DNA of 64,000 nt from Aquila chrysaetos chrysaetos. Its lineage: Eukaryota > Chordata > Aves > Accipitriformes > Accipitridae. The notes below the pieces were generated by a model. The model saw only the letters and a list, made by a program, of their open reading frames with translations, was not told the origin of the DNA and did not search any database. The stretch is taken from the NCBI RefSeq assembly GCF_900496995.4, contig NW_024470402.1, forward strand, positions 34,210 through 98,209. Direction: 5' to 3'. Both the position numbers and the translations under genes were made by a program. Shown here piece after piece: positions 35,040-46,408 of this stretch; the stretch's first letter is position 1; each line of letters opens with the position of its first letter.

Positions 35040-36478
35040 CGAAGGTGTCTGGGGAGGTCCCTGCTGACTGGAAGCTGGCCAATATTATTGCGATTTACAA
35101 GAAGGGCATGGGGGAAGGCCCAGGAAACTGCAGACCTAGTAGTCTCACCCTCAGTCCCTGGAAAAGTTGTGGAGAAGATCGTGCTGAGTGCTATTGAAAG
35201 GCTTTTTAAAGAGCAATGCGCTCCTCAGGAACAGTCAACATGGGTCCATAAAGGGAAAGTCCTGTTTAACTACTTTGATATCCTGCTATGAGAAGGTCAC
35301 CTGCCTCGTGGATGAAGGGAAGGTGGTGGATGGAGTTTTTCCGGCTTTCAGTAAGGCTTTTGATAACGTCCCTCGCAGCATCCTTCTGGACAAGTTGTCC
35401 AACTGTGGGATGAGCAGGTACACAGTGTGCTAGAGTGAAGACCTGGCTGAAAGGCAGGGCTCAAAGGGTTGTAGTGAACGAGGCTACATCTGGCTGGCGA
35501 CCGGTCACCAGAGGTGTTCCTCAGGGCTCACTTCTAGGGCCAGTTCTGTTCAGTACTTTTACCAGCGGTCTGGATGCAGGAGTTGAATGCACCATTAGCA
35601 ATTTTGCCGACAATACCAAAGTGGGAGGTGCCGTTGACTCTCTTGAGGGAGAAGAGGCCTTGCAGAGGGATCTAGATAGATTGGAGCGTTGGACAATCAT
35701 TAATGGCATGCAATTTAACAAGTCCAAACGCCGGATTCTGCAGCTAGGGTGGAGTAATGCCAGGCACAAGTATAAACTGGGAGAGGAGTGGCTGAAGAGC
35801 AGCCCTGCAGAAAGGCATTTGGGGGTGCTGGTTGGCAGCAGGCTCAATATGAGTCAGCAGTGTGCCCTGGCAGCCAAGGGGACAAACCGCATCCCGCGTG
35901 CATCGAACAGAGTACAAGCAGCTGGGCAAGAGAGGTGATCATCCCACTGTATTTAGCGTTGGTGTGGCCTCATCGGGAGTCCTGTGTGTAGTTCTGGGCC
36001 CCAGAATTGAAAAAGGATGTGAAGGTACTTGAATGTGTCCAGAGGAGGGCAACAAAGCTGGCAAAAGGGCTGGAAGGTATGTCCTAGGAGGAGTGGCTAA
36101 GGACTTCGGGTTTGTCTACTTTGGAGGAAATGAGGGTGAGGGGCAACCTCATTGCTCTCTACAGCTTCCTGAGGAGGGGAAGTGGAGAGGGAAGTTCTGA
36201 TCTCTTCTCCCTGGCATCCAGTGTTCGGACACGTGGGAACGATTCCAAGCTGCTCCAGGGGAGGTTCTAACTTGACATTAGGAAGCATTTCTTTACTGAG
36301 AGAATGGTCAAACAGTGGGACAGGCTTCCTAGAGAGGTGGTCAATGCCCCAAGCCTGTCAGTGTTTAAGAGGCATTTGGACAATGCCCTTAGTAACGTGC
36401 TTTAACTTTTGTTCAGCCTTGAAGTGGTCAGGCAGTTGGACAAGATGACCGTTGTAGGTCCCTTCTAACTGTAATATT
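35040..36478 (+). mobile_element. CR1 LINE, forward 3' part (A2)
   Basis: Starts at GEVPADWKLANIIAIYKKG, directly following the inverted part in ORF2 order. Continues with [36 protein letters not shown] (where an active CR1 would have the catalytic Asp pair) and MQFNKSKRRILQLG, ending in the 3' UTR. Inactive: stops and frameshifts, and a damaged catalytic motif. Confidence 0.88.
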
Positions 36479-36545
36479 CTAGTCTGTTCTATTCTATTCC
36501 TTTCTATTCTATTCCATTCTATTCTATTCCTTTCTATTCTATCCT
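36470..36545 (+). repeat. (TTCTA)n microsatellite (A2)
   Basis: Pentamer array at the CR1 end, shorter than in A1. Confidence 0.85.
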
Positions 36546-37032
36546 TCACCTTGCTCAGAGGTGGCACTTACCTTAACACTAGGTGGAGTCACTGCCTGCT
36601 TCTGCCCTGCAGCTGGGGTCTGGGGCTCATCAAGCTGCCAGAGAAAATCCTGTCTATCTCCCTGTCACCTGCTCTGATGCTGCGCAGCCAGCTTACTTGC
36701 ACCTGCTTGCTGACTGACGAACGCTGACCACTTGCTGTCTGTTACGCCTGAGCATATTCTGTGTTGTTACAGTTCTGGCAACTGCAGTATCAGGGAGCGC
36801 TCTGGAAATCTCCTTTTATCAAGCTTGTGGAGAACTTAGGTTTTGCTCTTGTACTCATTGACAGGGCTTTTGGTAAAGCAGGGAGGGACTGTGTGGAAAA
36901 CAATGTATCTGGTGCCTGCAAATGAACTGGAGCAGCTATGGCTGCTGCCATGACCCAGGGAAGACGTGAGGGCTGATAGCGCCTACTCTTTGGCTGCTGA
37001 AATGAGGAACATCCTCCAGAAACCAGGTTTTT

Positions 37033-37401
37033 ATGGCCTATGGGAAAGCTAAGGGTTCTATGGCCACTCTTCAAAAGTACTTGTCCCACGAGAAGCAGAG
37101 CGATCAGAAAAGGGGGAAAATAACTCCAGCTTCTCCAGAAGAAATCAAGACAGAGGTGGAAAAGCCCCTGGAGACTCCTGAGGATGCCATCCCTGCTGTT
37201 CAGGAAGTGCCTGATAATATGCATCCATGGTATTGGAAGAATGCACAAGTGCCCCTAGGTAAAGTACAACAGCAGAAGCCTATATCTTCTTGGGAAAACC
37301 AGGGAGGTTTTGTATACAAAGGAGATGGCATGAAGAGGTCCAGCCTGCTTGATTTAGTCCAATGTGTCCTTCTGACTTGTGGCTCATCTGAGAAGACCTA
37401 A
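37033..37401 (+). other. Unrecognised 122-aa open frame
   Basis: Hydrophilic predicted protein beginning MAYGKAKGSMATLQKYLSHE, rich in Lys and Glu to residue ~60, then a Trp-containing segment (HPWYWKNAQVPLG). No signal peptide or membrane segment. A CTAGGTAAAGT resembling a splice donor lies inside at ~37,256. The A1 counterpart has a TAG after LQKY and frame breaks, so it is not conserved as a protein. Best guess: a remnant of an exon or processed pseudogene of a gene I cannot name. No upstream promoter is evident. Confidence 0.25.
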
Positions 37402-38146
37402 AGGCTGGAATGTTTTTACGAAAGCCGTGGCTGGTAAAAACAGGGACAGGTCACGGATCCTGCTGATTGCAGAATCAGGTCCCACTGTCACTGCTATATC
37501 TTCACAGAGCTGGGGATATCTCCTCTCACGTGGCGCCTTTCCGGACCAGAGTTGGGTTGTGGCACTTGTGAGGCTGCAGAGTTCCTGGGCCTGCAGAAAG
37601 CTGCTCCTTGCTGGGGGAACACAAGGCACCAAAGAGCATCCGTGTGTGGTTGGTCACCAGTCACTGTCTTGGGCCTGCCTTCACCCGAGGGGGGTGGTTG
37701 GGTCACAGGGACAGGGGACTCCAGCGTGTGGCCTGCTGTAGCTGATACCAATACTAACTTGTGAACACCTCAGCCCTACACATGTAGGCAAGAGGTGGGC
37801 CATGCCAGAAGCTGTGCTGAAGGGTGATAGGGCTGCACGGGGAAGCAACATTGTCTTCTGAGCCTCCTTGCCCAGCACAGCTCCAGCCAAAGCAAGAAGA
37901 GCACTCTTCCCCAAGAGCGTGGGGGACTGCTGACCTCCTCGGGGACTCCCACATGCCCACAGTTCCTCTCTGGAGGACAGAAGGTGTCAGGATTCCTGTT
38001 CACATGACATGCTCCAGGGCCAAGGGAGTATTTCTGAGCAGGGTCGCAGCAAGCCAAGGCATGATGGCCATTGGCTGTGGAGGAACTAGGGTTGTCTCCC
38101 TCAGCTTCAAGAGGCATTGCCTGGGAGAGGACTCGCTGCAGTGTGT
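37402..38146. other. Keratin-unit 3' flank sequence (A2)
   Basis: Repeat-unit DNA similar to that downstream of the other keratin genes; no gene seen. ~97 bp near 37,966-38,072 are absent from A1. Confidence 0.5.
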
Positions 38147-38151
38147 CCCAC

Positions 38152-39287
38152 TGTATTGGTTTTGTGTGGCAAGGTTTTGGTAGCGGGGGGGGTTACAGGG
38201 GTGGCTTCTGTAAGAAGTTGCTGGAAGCTTCCCCTGTGTTCAAGAGAGAGCCAATACCAGCCGGCTCTAAGACTGACCTGCCGCCGGCCAAGGCCGAGCC
38301 AATCAGCGATAGTGGTAACGCCTCTGTGATAACATTTTTAAGAAGGAAACAAAGTTAGGACAGGCAGATTCGGAGAGAGGAGTGAGAACATGCAAGAGAA
38401 ACAACCCTGCGGACACCAAGGTCAGTGAAGAAGGAGGGGGAGGAGATGCTCCAGGCGCCGGAGCAGAGATTCCCCTGCAGCCCGTGGTGAAGACCATGGT
38501 GAGGCAGGCTGTCCCCCTGCAGTCCATGGAGGTCCACGGTGGAGCAGATCTCCACCTGTAGCCCGTGGAGGACCCCACGCTGGAGCAGGTGGGTTTCCCG
38601 AAGGAGGCTGTGACCCCGTGGGAACCCTGCGCTGGAGCAGGCTCCTGGCAGGACCTGCGGATCTGTGGAGAGAGGAGCCCACGGAGCAGGTTTTCTGGCA
38701 GGACTTGTGACCCCGTGGGGGACCCACGCTGGAGCAGTGTGCTCCTGAAGGACTGCACACCGTGGAAAGGACCCATGCTGGAGCAGTTCGTGAAGAACTG
38801 CAGCCCGTGGGAAGGGGCCACGTTGGAGAAGTTGGTGGAGGACTGTCTCCCGTGGGTGGGACCCCACGCTGGAGAAGGGAAGAGTGTGATGAGTCCTCCC
38901 CCTGAGGAGGATGAAGCGGCAGAAAACAACGTGTGATGAACTGACCGTAAACCCCATCCCCGTCCCCCTGTGCCGCTGGGGGGGTTAGTAGAGAAGCCGG
39001 GAGTGAAGTTGTGCCCGGGAAGAAGGCAGGGGTGGAGGGAAGGTGTTCTGAGATTAGGTTTTCTTTCTCATTACCCTACTCTGGTTGATTTGTAATAAAG
39101 TGAGTTAATTTTCCCCAAGTTGAGTCTGTTTTGCCCGTGACGGTAAGTGGTGAGTGATGTCTCTCCTGTTCTTATCTCGACCCACAAGCTCTTTGTTGTA
39201 TTTTCTCTCCCCTGTCCAGCTGAGGAGGGGGAGTGATAGAACGGCTTTGGTGGGCACCTGGCAACCAGCCAGGGTCAACCCATCACA
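38152..39287 (+). mobile_element. Solo LTR of an endogenous retrovirus (ERVL-like), 5-bp TSD
   Basis: Starts TGTATTGG and ends CATCACA, flanked by CCCAC direct repeats (38,147-38,151 and 39,288-39,292). A1 holds the empty site with a single CCCAC. It has internal ~30-bp tandem variants built on CCCACGCTGGAGCAG and a poly(A) signal AATAAA near 39,094. A 5-bp target duplication is typical of ERVL-class elements. No coding interior is present, so this is a recombination-derived solo LTR. Open frames inside it are not genes. Confidence 0.88.
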
Positions 39288-39861
39288 CCCACCCTCCAAT
39301 GCCTCTAGGAGTGATGAAGGGTCCCCCTGTGCCCCCACCTAATTCCCCTCCAAAGCAATGGCTTTGACCCTCAGCAGTCAGTATGCAGCTGGAAAGAGCA
39401 CCCAAGGGGCACAGGTAGGCTTGCAGCAATTTTTTAATGACTCTAAAGAGGGAAATGAGGTCACTCCAAGGGGAGGCCCCCAGTGCAGGAAGGAGCAGGA
39501 GCAGCCAAGAATCTGTTCCCCTTTTCCTGTGGCAGAGTTGCCCCCGGCCATCTGTTGACCTGCCTGGCAAAAGGGAGACAGCCTAGCAGGGCACTCCAGG
39601 CTGGTTTCTGGGGTCCTCACAGCAGGCTTTGAGGGGAGCACAAGACAACAAAGAAAAGAGAGAAAGGGTGAGTGGAAGAGAGGAAAGGTAGACATTGGCC
39701 ACGTTTTCAGAGAGCCCAGGCTGGTCCCTTCCACGCTGCCCTTGCAGGGCAAGCCAGAGGTGACCAGCTAGTCTGAAAACAACAGCATGAATTTTGATCC
39801 TCTGTCCAGCAGCATCTTCTGGGTTCCTAGGAGTCCTTATGGGAGGCCGTTGCGAGCATCT
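39288..39861. other. 3' flank of keratin K3
   Basis: Contains the keratin poly(A) signal (ATTAAA on the minus strand at 39,433-39,438). The same sequence ends A1 before the gap. Confidence 0.6.
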
Positions 39862-40167
39862 TTAGCAGGGGGGGCACCTTCTGCCACAGTAGCGGCTGGT
39901 GATGCAGGAGAGGTCACAGCACCCGGAGTTGATGGGCACTCCGTCACAGCTGAGGATGCTGCCAACAGCAGCAGAGGTGGAGGAGCCCACAACGGTGTTC
40001 TGCGGGAAGGAGCTGAGGATGGGGCCGGGCAGGGTCACCACCACGGGAGAGGGCTGGATGACAACGGTGGAGTTCTGGCACTGCCTGACACAGGGCTCGT
40101 TGCAGCTGTTGGCCAGCGGGGTCGGGCCGCAGGGCTGGCAGGGCTGGCACTGATCACAGCAGGACAT
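39862..40167 (-). CDS. Feather beta-keratin K3
   Basis: 101 aa. N-terminus [15 protein letters not shown], beta core [19 protein letters not shown] with the [14 protein letters not shown] signature, [10 protein letters not shown], tail ending GRRCPPC with an intact stop. The start chosen is the ATG 22 nt inside exon 2 (acceptor at ~40,189); the longer upstream frame is intron. Non-coding exon 1 ends at 40,571 before GTGAGTC; TATA at 40,630-40,636. It differs from K1 in the first residues (Cys-Asp for Tyr-Asn), Gln for Glu before PSP, and Cys-Asp for Ser-Gln near residue 75. Single copy here; its A1 equivalent should lie in the gap. Confidence 0.94.
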   Translation of the reverse strand: MSCCDQCQPCQPCGPTPLANSCNEPCVRQCQNSTVVIQPSPVVVTLPGPILSSFPQNTVVGSSTSAAVGSILSCDGVPINSGCCDLSCITSRYCGRRCPPC

Positions 40168-40629
40168 GACTTGGGGCTGGAGGTGCACCTGGGAGAGAGG
40201 GCAGGGAGGAAGCAAAACATGGGGAGGCGTGAGGAGCATTCTGTCACCACACCACGAGGGAGCCAGAGAATATGCAGGGCCAGGAGATGGAGGCTGTGCA
40301 GAGATGTCTGAGGGCTTCTTGGCCTCATCCCGCCAGGGCCCAGAAGGAGCCACGAGCTCCCATGCGGCTACTGCCTAGCCCTGAGTCCAGAAGGCACCTG
40401 AGTACAGCCTTCAGCCTCCCTCCATGTCTAACCTTCTCCCCACTTCCCTCTCCCATGACAAGCAGCCCCATGATGTGGCACTAGAACCAAGCTGGTGTCA
40501 GCTGAGAGGCCCACTGAGGTGAGACCTGCCTTTAGAGAAAGCAGAGAAGGAGAAGGGGTTTGAGACTCACCTGACTCCCAAGGAGATGGAGGCAAGAGAA
40601 GTGGACGAGAGAGTGAGGAGCTGGGCTGG

Positions 40630-40636
40630 CTTTTAT
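40630..40636 (-). promoter_or_regulatory. TATA box of keratin K3
   Basis: ATAAAAG on the minus strand, ~60 bp before the exon 1 donor. Confidence 0.8.
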
Positions 40637-41534
40637 CACGGACCTTGACTGCCCCAGGCTGCCAGAGGCATCCCTTGCAGAGGTGATTATTTTCTGACAA
40701 GCTCATCTTGAATGCAAAACATCTCACCTAATGCTATAGGCTGTGTTTTGGCTCCCTGAATTGCTGTCGTTTCATTTCCTGCTTTATGCCAGGCACATTC
40801 CCCAGTGAAGGCATCTTTTGTGTGACAGGATGAGAGGCCCAAGCATTTCCGGAGCAAAACATGTCAGCGTGGGCAGAGGGACTCAGCTCACATGCTGGAG
40901 GAGTCCAGTAAAGGACACTCAAGGTAGACTAAACAGCTGGCTTAGACAACACACACACACACACACACACACATCCAGACCTCTAGTCATGTAGAGCCGA
41001 TTGAGAAGGCTCAAGACACCCCAAGAGAGGCTATCCACACTATCCAGGGCCGCCACACAAGTCTTGGACTTGACAGAGTCAGGGGGAAGACTGATCTGCA
41101 GTTGGTGAGAGCGGGAGGTGCAGCTGATGAGAGTAATGTGCCCAGCTTGAAACCCTTTCACCCCCACAAAAGCCCTTTCCCTGCTCTCTGTCTGTCCCTG
41201 AGTAGCGTGGACGTGCCTATGGGGTTTAGCCATGGGATGGAGGTGCTTGTAGGCTCTGGTAGGACAGCCTGTGGGTTCACTTCTGATCGCGTGATGAAGC
41301 AAGCCATGCGCACGTGACCAGGCATGCAGGCCTTGCTGTGAGCTTACGCTAGCTGGGCAGTTCAGAGGCCACGACTGGTCAATTACAGGATCAGTGTCTC
41401 CAGAAAGATGACTTGTCTCGTTTACCATGGACGTCTGCTTTGGGATGGCATAAGTCCCCTGTGTGGGCTGATGTCTCTTCACGGACTGTGGGAAGAGTCT
41501 GTAGAATCTTTTAGAGCAGGTCCAGAGGAGGGCC
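40637..41534. other. Keratin K3 5' flank and single-copy DNA
   Basis: Includes a perfect (AC)n run at 40,949-40,973. Otherwise no gene or repeat recognised. Confidence 0.5.
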
Positions 41535-41841
41535 ATGAAAAGGCAAATGTATCTGCTGGACAACCCCAGCTTCTAACAATGTTTTACTAGTTGCAGAGGT
41601 GACAGCATGCCCCGGGGCAGCCAGTCCTGCTCTGAGGGTACAGTGCTGGAGGGAGGGGTCCTCAAAATATAGGGGGGCACCATCCTTCCCACCGTGAGCT
41701 GAGTAGATATGGAAAGAATATTTTCCCCCACTGCATATTTAAAGTCTTTCCTGCTAACAGATCATGGCCTGTGAGATATATTGGGGCACTCTTGGAGCCC
41801 ACCCCAAGCTGTAAGTAGTAGGTTCCCTGCGGGCTGCAAGG

Positions 41842-42051
41842 TTAGAAAGCCTTTTCCAGGTAATTCTTCTGCCCCTCCCTCACCCCGATTTTGTTAACAT
41901 TCCACACTTGATTCTTGCGGTAATGGGGCAGATTTCCATGAATTAGGGTTACTTCTGCCCTGGTATCTAGCAGAGCCACAACCTGCTGGTCGTTATTCTG
42001 GCTCCACAGTGTTACAAGCAGAACACAAGGGCTATGTTCATTCCTGCCCAT
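41842..42051 (-). mobile_element. Endogenous retrovirus protease fragment, inactive
   Basis: A minus-strand frame carries an aspartic-protease-type segment around VALLDTRAEVTLIHGN. The active-site Asp-Thr-Gly-Ala is altered to Asp-Thr-Arg-Ala, so it could not be catalytic. Only this piece is recognisable; no gag, RT or env follows. It lies in the ~530-bp part of B1 that B2 lacks. A GTCCCT-type hexamer run (~42,045-42,090) follows on the right. Confidence 0.6.
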
Positions 42052-42289
42052 GCCTGTCCCTGCCCCTGTCCCTGTCCCTGTCCCCGTGCTGATGAGGGAA
42101 CGTCCCTAAACTGGGCTTGTTTGCAAGGAAGGGGAGATGCCAGCCTGTGTGCCCCACGCCCACACCCCACCATTTCCTGCCCAGACCCCTTTGAGCTGCT
42201 GCTCCTGCATCTCATGTGGGGCCGCTGCTTCAGCTCCCAACATCCTCGTAGCCCCTTCAAGCATGGTAGTAACAACAAACACAGCACTA

Positions 42290-43412
42290 GTTTTCCTTGC
42301 CTTTTGCTTGCCCTACCCCCTGTTTCTTGAAACAAGCTCCTAGTTCAGGTGGGCTGGGACCTTCAGCTAATTCCTCCTCACTTTCCCAATTCACCAAGAA
42401 AACCACCTAGGCCAGGTCTCTTGTGACTGTTCCACTGTCCCCTTCTCTGTGCTGATTGCCCTCAGCTCTCACAGGCTTAGCTCCACTTTCCAGCCTCAAC
42501 GCATACACCAGCATGGGCGACTATTCCCTGCTGGTCCCATCCATGCATGCTGGCCATGGCCCCTAGACTGAGCAGTGGAGGGGAGAGGAAGGTGGAGCAG
42601 CAGCTATCGGCCATCCCAAGGGCTGTTCCCTTCTTTAGCCCTCTTCCCATTCCGCAGAGCAAAATCATCTTTTGGAACCCAGCACCACCCTCTGTCACCC
42701 CAGTGCAGCTCCAACCATAGCAAGAGGAACACTCTTCCTCAAGAGATCATGTGGCTGCTGAGCCCTGAGGGCCTCCTGCCTTTCTGGGTGTTTGTGGGCA
42801 GAGACACAGCAGGGCAAGGCCTGATCGTCACAGGCGGCAGAGCAGCCAGGGAGGACTTCCTCAGCTCCATGAGAGGGTGCCCCAAAGAGGATCCACTGCA
42901 GGGTGTGGAGCCTCTCATTCCTCTGTGGATGGAGAAGAGTCTCCTTGTGCCCTCACCTCCCCCATCCACCCCAGAGGAACATCCTTCTGCTTTGGCAGCT
43001 TGGCGAGTGTCCACAGGGGGAAGGACCACAGGGTGGCAAGGCTTGAATGCAGCAGAGCTTTAATGAGTCAAAAGAGGGCAACGACTTCACTCCAAGTGGA
43101 GGACAGAAGTGCAGGGAGCGCCGGGAGCACCCGAGAGTCTGGAGTCCTTGGCCATGGGAAAGTTCCTGCATCATGCCTGCCCTGTGGAAGGAGAGGAGAC
43201 AGATGGTCCCTACCAGGTTGCTGCTGGGGAGACGGTGTGGGCAAGGGGATAGGCAGCAACAAAGAAAAGGGAAAGAAAGGCAAAACCATTCAGGTATACT
43301 GAAAAGAGCATCCAAAAGACTGGTCCTCTGCCCAGCACCATGTTCTGAGTTCCTCAAGGTGTCACCCTGGGGCTTTTCCAGCATCTTTCTCTGGAGATGA
43401 GGCACCTCCTGC
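42290..43412. other. 3' flank of keratin K4
   Basis: Keratin-unit flank with the poly(A) signal at 43,059-43,064 (ATTAAA, minus strand). No other gene seen. Confidence 0.55.
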
Positions 43413-43694
43413 CTAGTAGCATCTGGAAATGCCAGAGAGGTCACAGCACCCAGAGTTGATTGGCACTCCGTCACAGCTGAGGATCCTGCCAACAGCAGCA
43501 GAGGTGGAGGAGCCCACTACGGTGTTCTGCGGGAAGGAGCTGAGGATGGGGCCGGGCAGGGTCACCACCACAGCAGAGGGCTCAATGACGACAGTGGAGT
43601 TCTGGCACTGCCTGACACAGGGCTCGTTGCAGCTGTTGGCCAGCGGGGTCGGGCCACAGGGCCGGCATGGCAGGCACCGGTTGTAGCAGGACAT
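43413..43694 (-). CDS. Feather beta-keratin K4, shortened C-terminus
   Basis: 93 aa. [15 protein letters not shown], then the standard [27 protein letters not shown] and [14 protein letters not shown]; ends DLSGISRCY. Compared with K1/K3 the TGT codon after TAC has lost a base, giving TAG and removing the GRRCPPC-type tail with its cysteines. The reading frame is otherwise intact. The longer upstream frame is intron: acceptor at ~43,716, non-coding exon 1 ends at 44,073, TATA at 44,132-44,138. K5 is its near-identical partner. Likely expressed but with fewer C-terminal disulphide partners. Confidence 0.9.
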   Translation of the reverse strand: MSCYNRCLPCRPCGPTPLANSCNEPCVRQCQNSTVVIEPSAVVVTLPGPILSSFPQNTVVGSSTSAAVGRILSCDGVPINSGCCDLSGISRCY

Positions 43695-44131
43695 GTCGTG
43701 GGGCTGGAGGTGCACCTGGGAGAGAAGCAGGGGGGAAGTAGAGCACAAGGGTGACTGAGGAGCAGCCTGGTTACCCTGTCACAAAGGAGCCAAGGCCAAT
43801 AATGAGTGGGGAGCTGGAGGCTCGGCCAGAGACACGCAGTCTTCATTGGCCTACAAAGAACTGCCTGACCCAGGGAGGCTCTCTCCTAATTCGTAAACCA
43901 AAAGGCCCCTTAACTATGTCCCAGCCTCTCTCTAAGCAGTCCTTCTCCCTGCTTCCCCCTCTCAGGACAAGAAGATCCAAACCCCAGCACAGGCCAGAGC
44001 CAGTATCAACTGAGAGGTCCATCGAGGAGAGATCTCACTTTGGAAGAGAAGGAGAAGGGGCTTCAGACTCACCTGGTTCCCAAGGAGAAGGAGGCAAGAG
44101 CAGTGGATGAGAGTGCAGGGACTTGGGCTGC

Positions 44132-44138
44132 CTTTTAT
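44132..44138 (-). promoter_or_regulatory. TATA box of keratin K4
   Basis: ATAAAAG (minus strand) in the conserved keratin promoter. Confidence 0.8.
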
Positions 44139-45954
44139 ACCTGCCCTTCATTGCTGCAGGACCAGAGGCACCCTTTGCAGAGGTAACAATTTTCTGACAA
44201 GCTCATCTTCAATGCAAACCGTCGCAGCTAATGATATGGGCTGTGCTTTGGTTTCCTCCACTGCTGCCTTTTCATTTCCAGATTTGTTCCATGCCCATTC
44301 CCCAGTGAAGGCTTCTTCTGAGCAGCGGGATGAAAGGCCCAGGATTTCTCAGGCAGGAATGCAGCAGTGCAGGCAGAAGACACAGCTCAAGTGCTGGACA
44401 GGTCCAGAGCAGGCAAGTGACATCAGCCTGGCGCACCCTGCTGGGGCTGTTTGAAGTGTCATTCTCAGGAAGGAGCTCCAGCAATGCTCAGCTGGATGTC
44501 ATGGGCTCCCGTGCATGAGGACGTGCCATGTCCTGGTCTTTCCTTCCCTCCTCAGCTCACGCTGATGGTCCCCTGTTCTTGCCTCCCCAGGTGTGTGCGT
44601 TGTGCTCCTAGTTTTTGACCCCCTCCTGCCTAACACTGCCCAGTCCCCAGGGGTTCCTCAGCAGGGTCCATGGTTCATGGTGTTCTTGTGTGTGCTCTTG
44701 TCTTGTGGGTACTTGTAAGCAACCAGGTTTGTGTGGATGCACGTGGGAGCACATGTATGTGTATAACCCCAAACTGGTGTGCATGGGCCCGTGTCTGTGC
44801 GTCCTTGTGTGTCCCTCATCACGAGGGAATATGCTGCTCATGGCAGGGACACTCTCCACTGCTCTCTCCATGAGCACCACAGAGCAGCAGGTTCCCAGGG
44901 TCAGGAGGAGCCTGAGTGCAGCTGAGTGGTGATGGCACCAGACTGCTAGAGAACTGTCCAGGGAAGAGGCACTGAAATGCAGCCACTGTCTCCTGAGCCC
45001 TCCTTTCCCTGCCCCTCCAAAGCTCACGCTCCGCTGCTGCTGATCGCAGGCCCCAGCAAGGATGGTTTCACACCAGTTTTGATCCACAGTTTAATTCAGG
45101 GTAAACAATATTGGGAATACCTCAGCATGGCTGGCAGTCCTCCCTGCCTGCCCCTCCAGGCCAGGACACAGCGGCTCTCCGCAGGGCAAGAGAGCTCAAA
45201 AGGATGGGGATTGCTCTCTGGGGAAGGAGAAAGGCTGAGGAATCCTGCTGACCTTGCGCTGGCCATCCCTGAGTGGATCTGCTTCCAGTGCGGGGTCAGT
45301 GGTGTCTGGGGCAGTGCACAACCTCTCTCATGTCTGTGTCATGGCCAAATGTACTTGTGCAGTTCATCAGCCTGGTGCTGTGTCAGGCAGGGACTGAGAC
45401 CTTGGATCAAACAGGTACTGAATGAAAGGAACACGGATCCTGATATCGCTGTGCTGTGAGTGGAAGGACAGACCCTGTGGCCTGCACAGGGAAGGCAAAG
45501 AACTGGTGACTGCTTTGGATTTCAGCCCACAAGGACCTTCCTGGCCCACATTGGAATCTCAGTCTGAGTGCCCAGCAGCTGCCCCTGGGAGGGAAGGGGC
45601 ATTGGATTCGAGACCGCATCCCCCAAAGCCAGCTGCTGTCCCACAGGGGTGTCCAGAACAGACCCTCTTTCTGTCCAGGGCTGTGCACAGTGGGTAAATG
45701 TTCTAAGCCCATCTCCCTGCCTGAATGGCTGTCAGCCTGAGGTCAGGACCATCTTGGACTCAGTGCAGTCAAGGGCTTTCCCCCTTCCCTTTAGTGACCT
45801 CGGTGAGATCAGTGCCAGGCAGCTCTGCTGGGAGAGCTCAGCCAGGGCTGATTCCCCTCTCCGTGGGTCTGCTTTTGAGCGGAGGCTCTACTGCATCTGA
45901 GAGCCAACCTCATTGCTTCCTCGTGAGGTAACAGGCACCGTGGAAAAAGGGAAG
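44139..45954. other. Keratin 5' flank and spacer (B1)
   Basis: The first ~300 bp are the conserved keratin promoter-side sequence. Beyond that, non-coding spacer with a TGTG-rich stretch at ~44,680-44,820. No gene recognised. Confidence 0.5.
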
Positions 45955-46408
45955 GGCAGGGCAGGTGTGTACCTAGAGTTTAGCAAGACCTTTGACAGCC
46001 TCTCCTGTACTTCCTTGATGACCAAATTGGAGATGAATGGTTTCAGTTAGAGGACGACAAGGTGGGTGGCAAAAATGGCTGTACTGCCAGGCTCAGAGAG
46101 TTGTGACCATGGTGCAAAGCCCAGCTGGCCAACACTCATGGATGGGGTGTAGTATTCGGGATCCTTAGTAGGACCAATGCTCTTTAATGTTGTCAGGAAT
46201 GTCATCAGCAATAGGGTAGAAATAATAATGAGAATAGGAACGTCTTTCACAGGGAGGTTGTGCAATCTGCATTCTGGGAGGTGTTCAAGGCTGGACAGAA
46301 TGTGACCTGGAGCAACCTGAGATCTAATGGGATCTGTTCCGAGCAGAGGGGTGATCCATATGACCTCTGCAGGTCCCTTCAGACCTGCGTTCTGACTCAG
46401 TGATTCCC
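45955..46408 (+). mobile_element. CR1 LINE fragment (B1)
   Basis: A CR1 reverse-transcriptase piece (YLEFSKTFDS-like at ~45,970) joined by an internal deletion to the CR1 3' UTR, which ends near 46,408. B2 keeps a different internal portion. Confidence 0.75.

Larger units (their letters stand above)
19940..39660 (+). repeat. Segmental duplication block A, copy A2
   Basis: Same order as A1, with generally cleaner reading frames. It differs by a 1,136-bp LTR at 38,152, ~97 bp extra near 37,966-38,072, loss of the A1 segment 7,396-7,728 (junction near 27,305) and a shorter CR1 tail repeat. Confidence 0.9.

Noticed and set aside
38303-38957. Minus-strand 200-aa frames between 38.3 and 39.0 kb
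   Set aside because: They are read from the tandem repeats inside the solo LTR and are antisense to it.
44670-44873. Cys/Val-rich frame at 44.7 kb (and 58.5 kb)
   Set aside because: TGTG-rich low-complexity sequence without splice sites or domain; the frame survives only because the two B copies are nearly identical.
45955-46408. Possible host gene exon with EFSKTFDS
   Set aside because: Matches the CR1 reverse-transcriptase pattern and is followed by the CR1 3' UTR.
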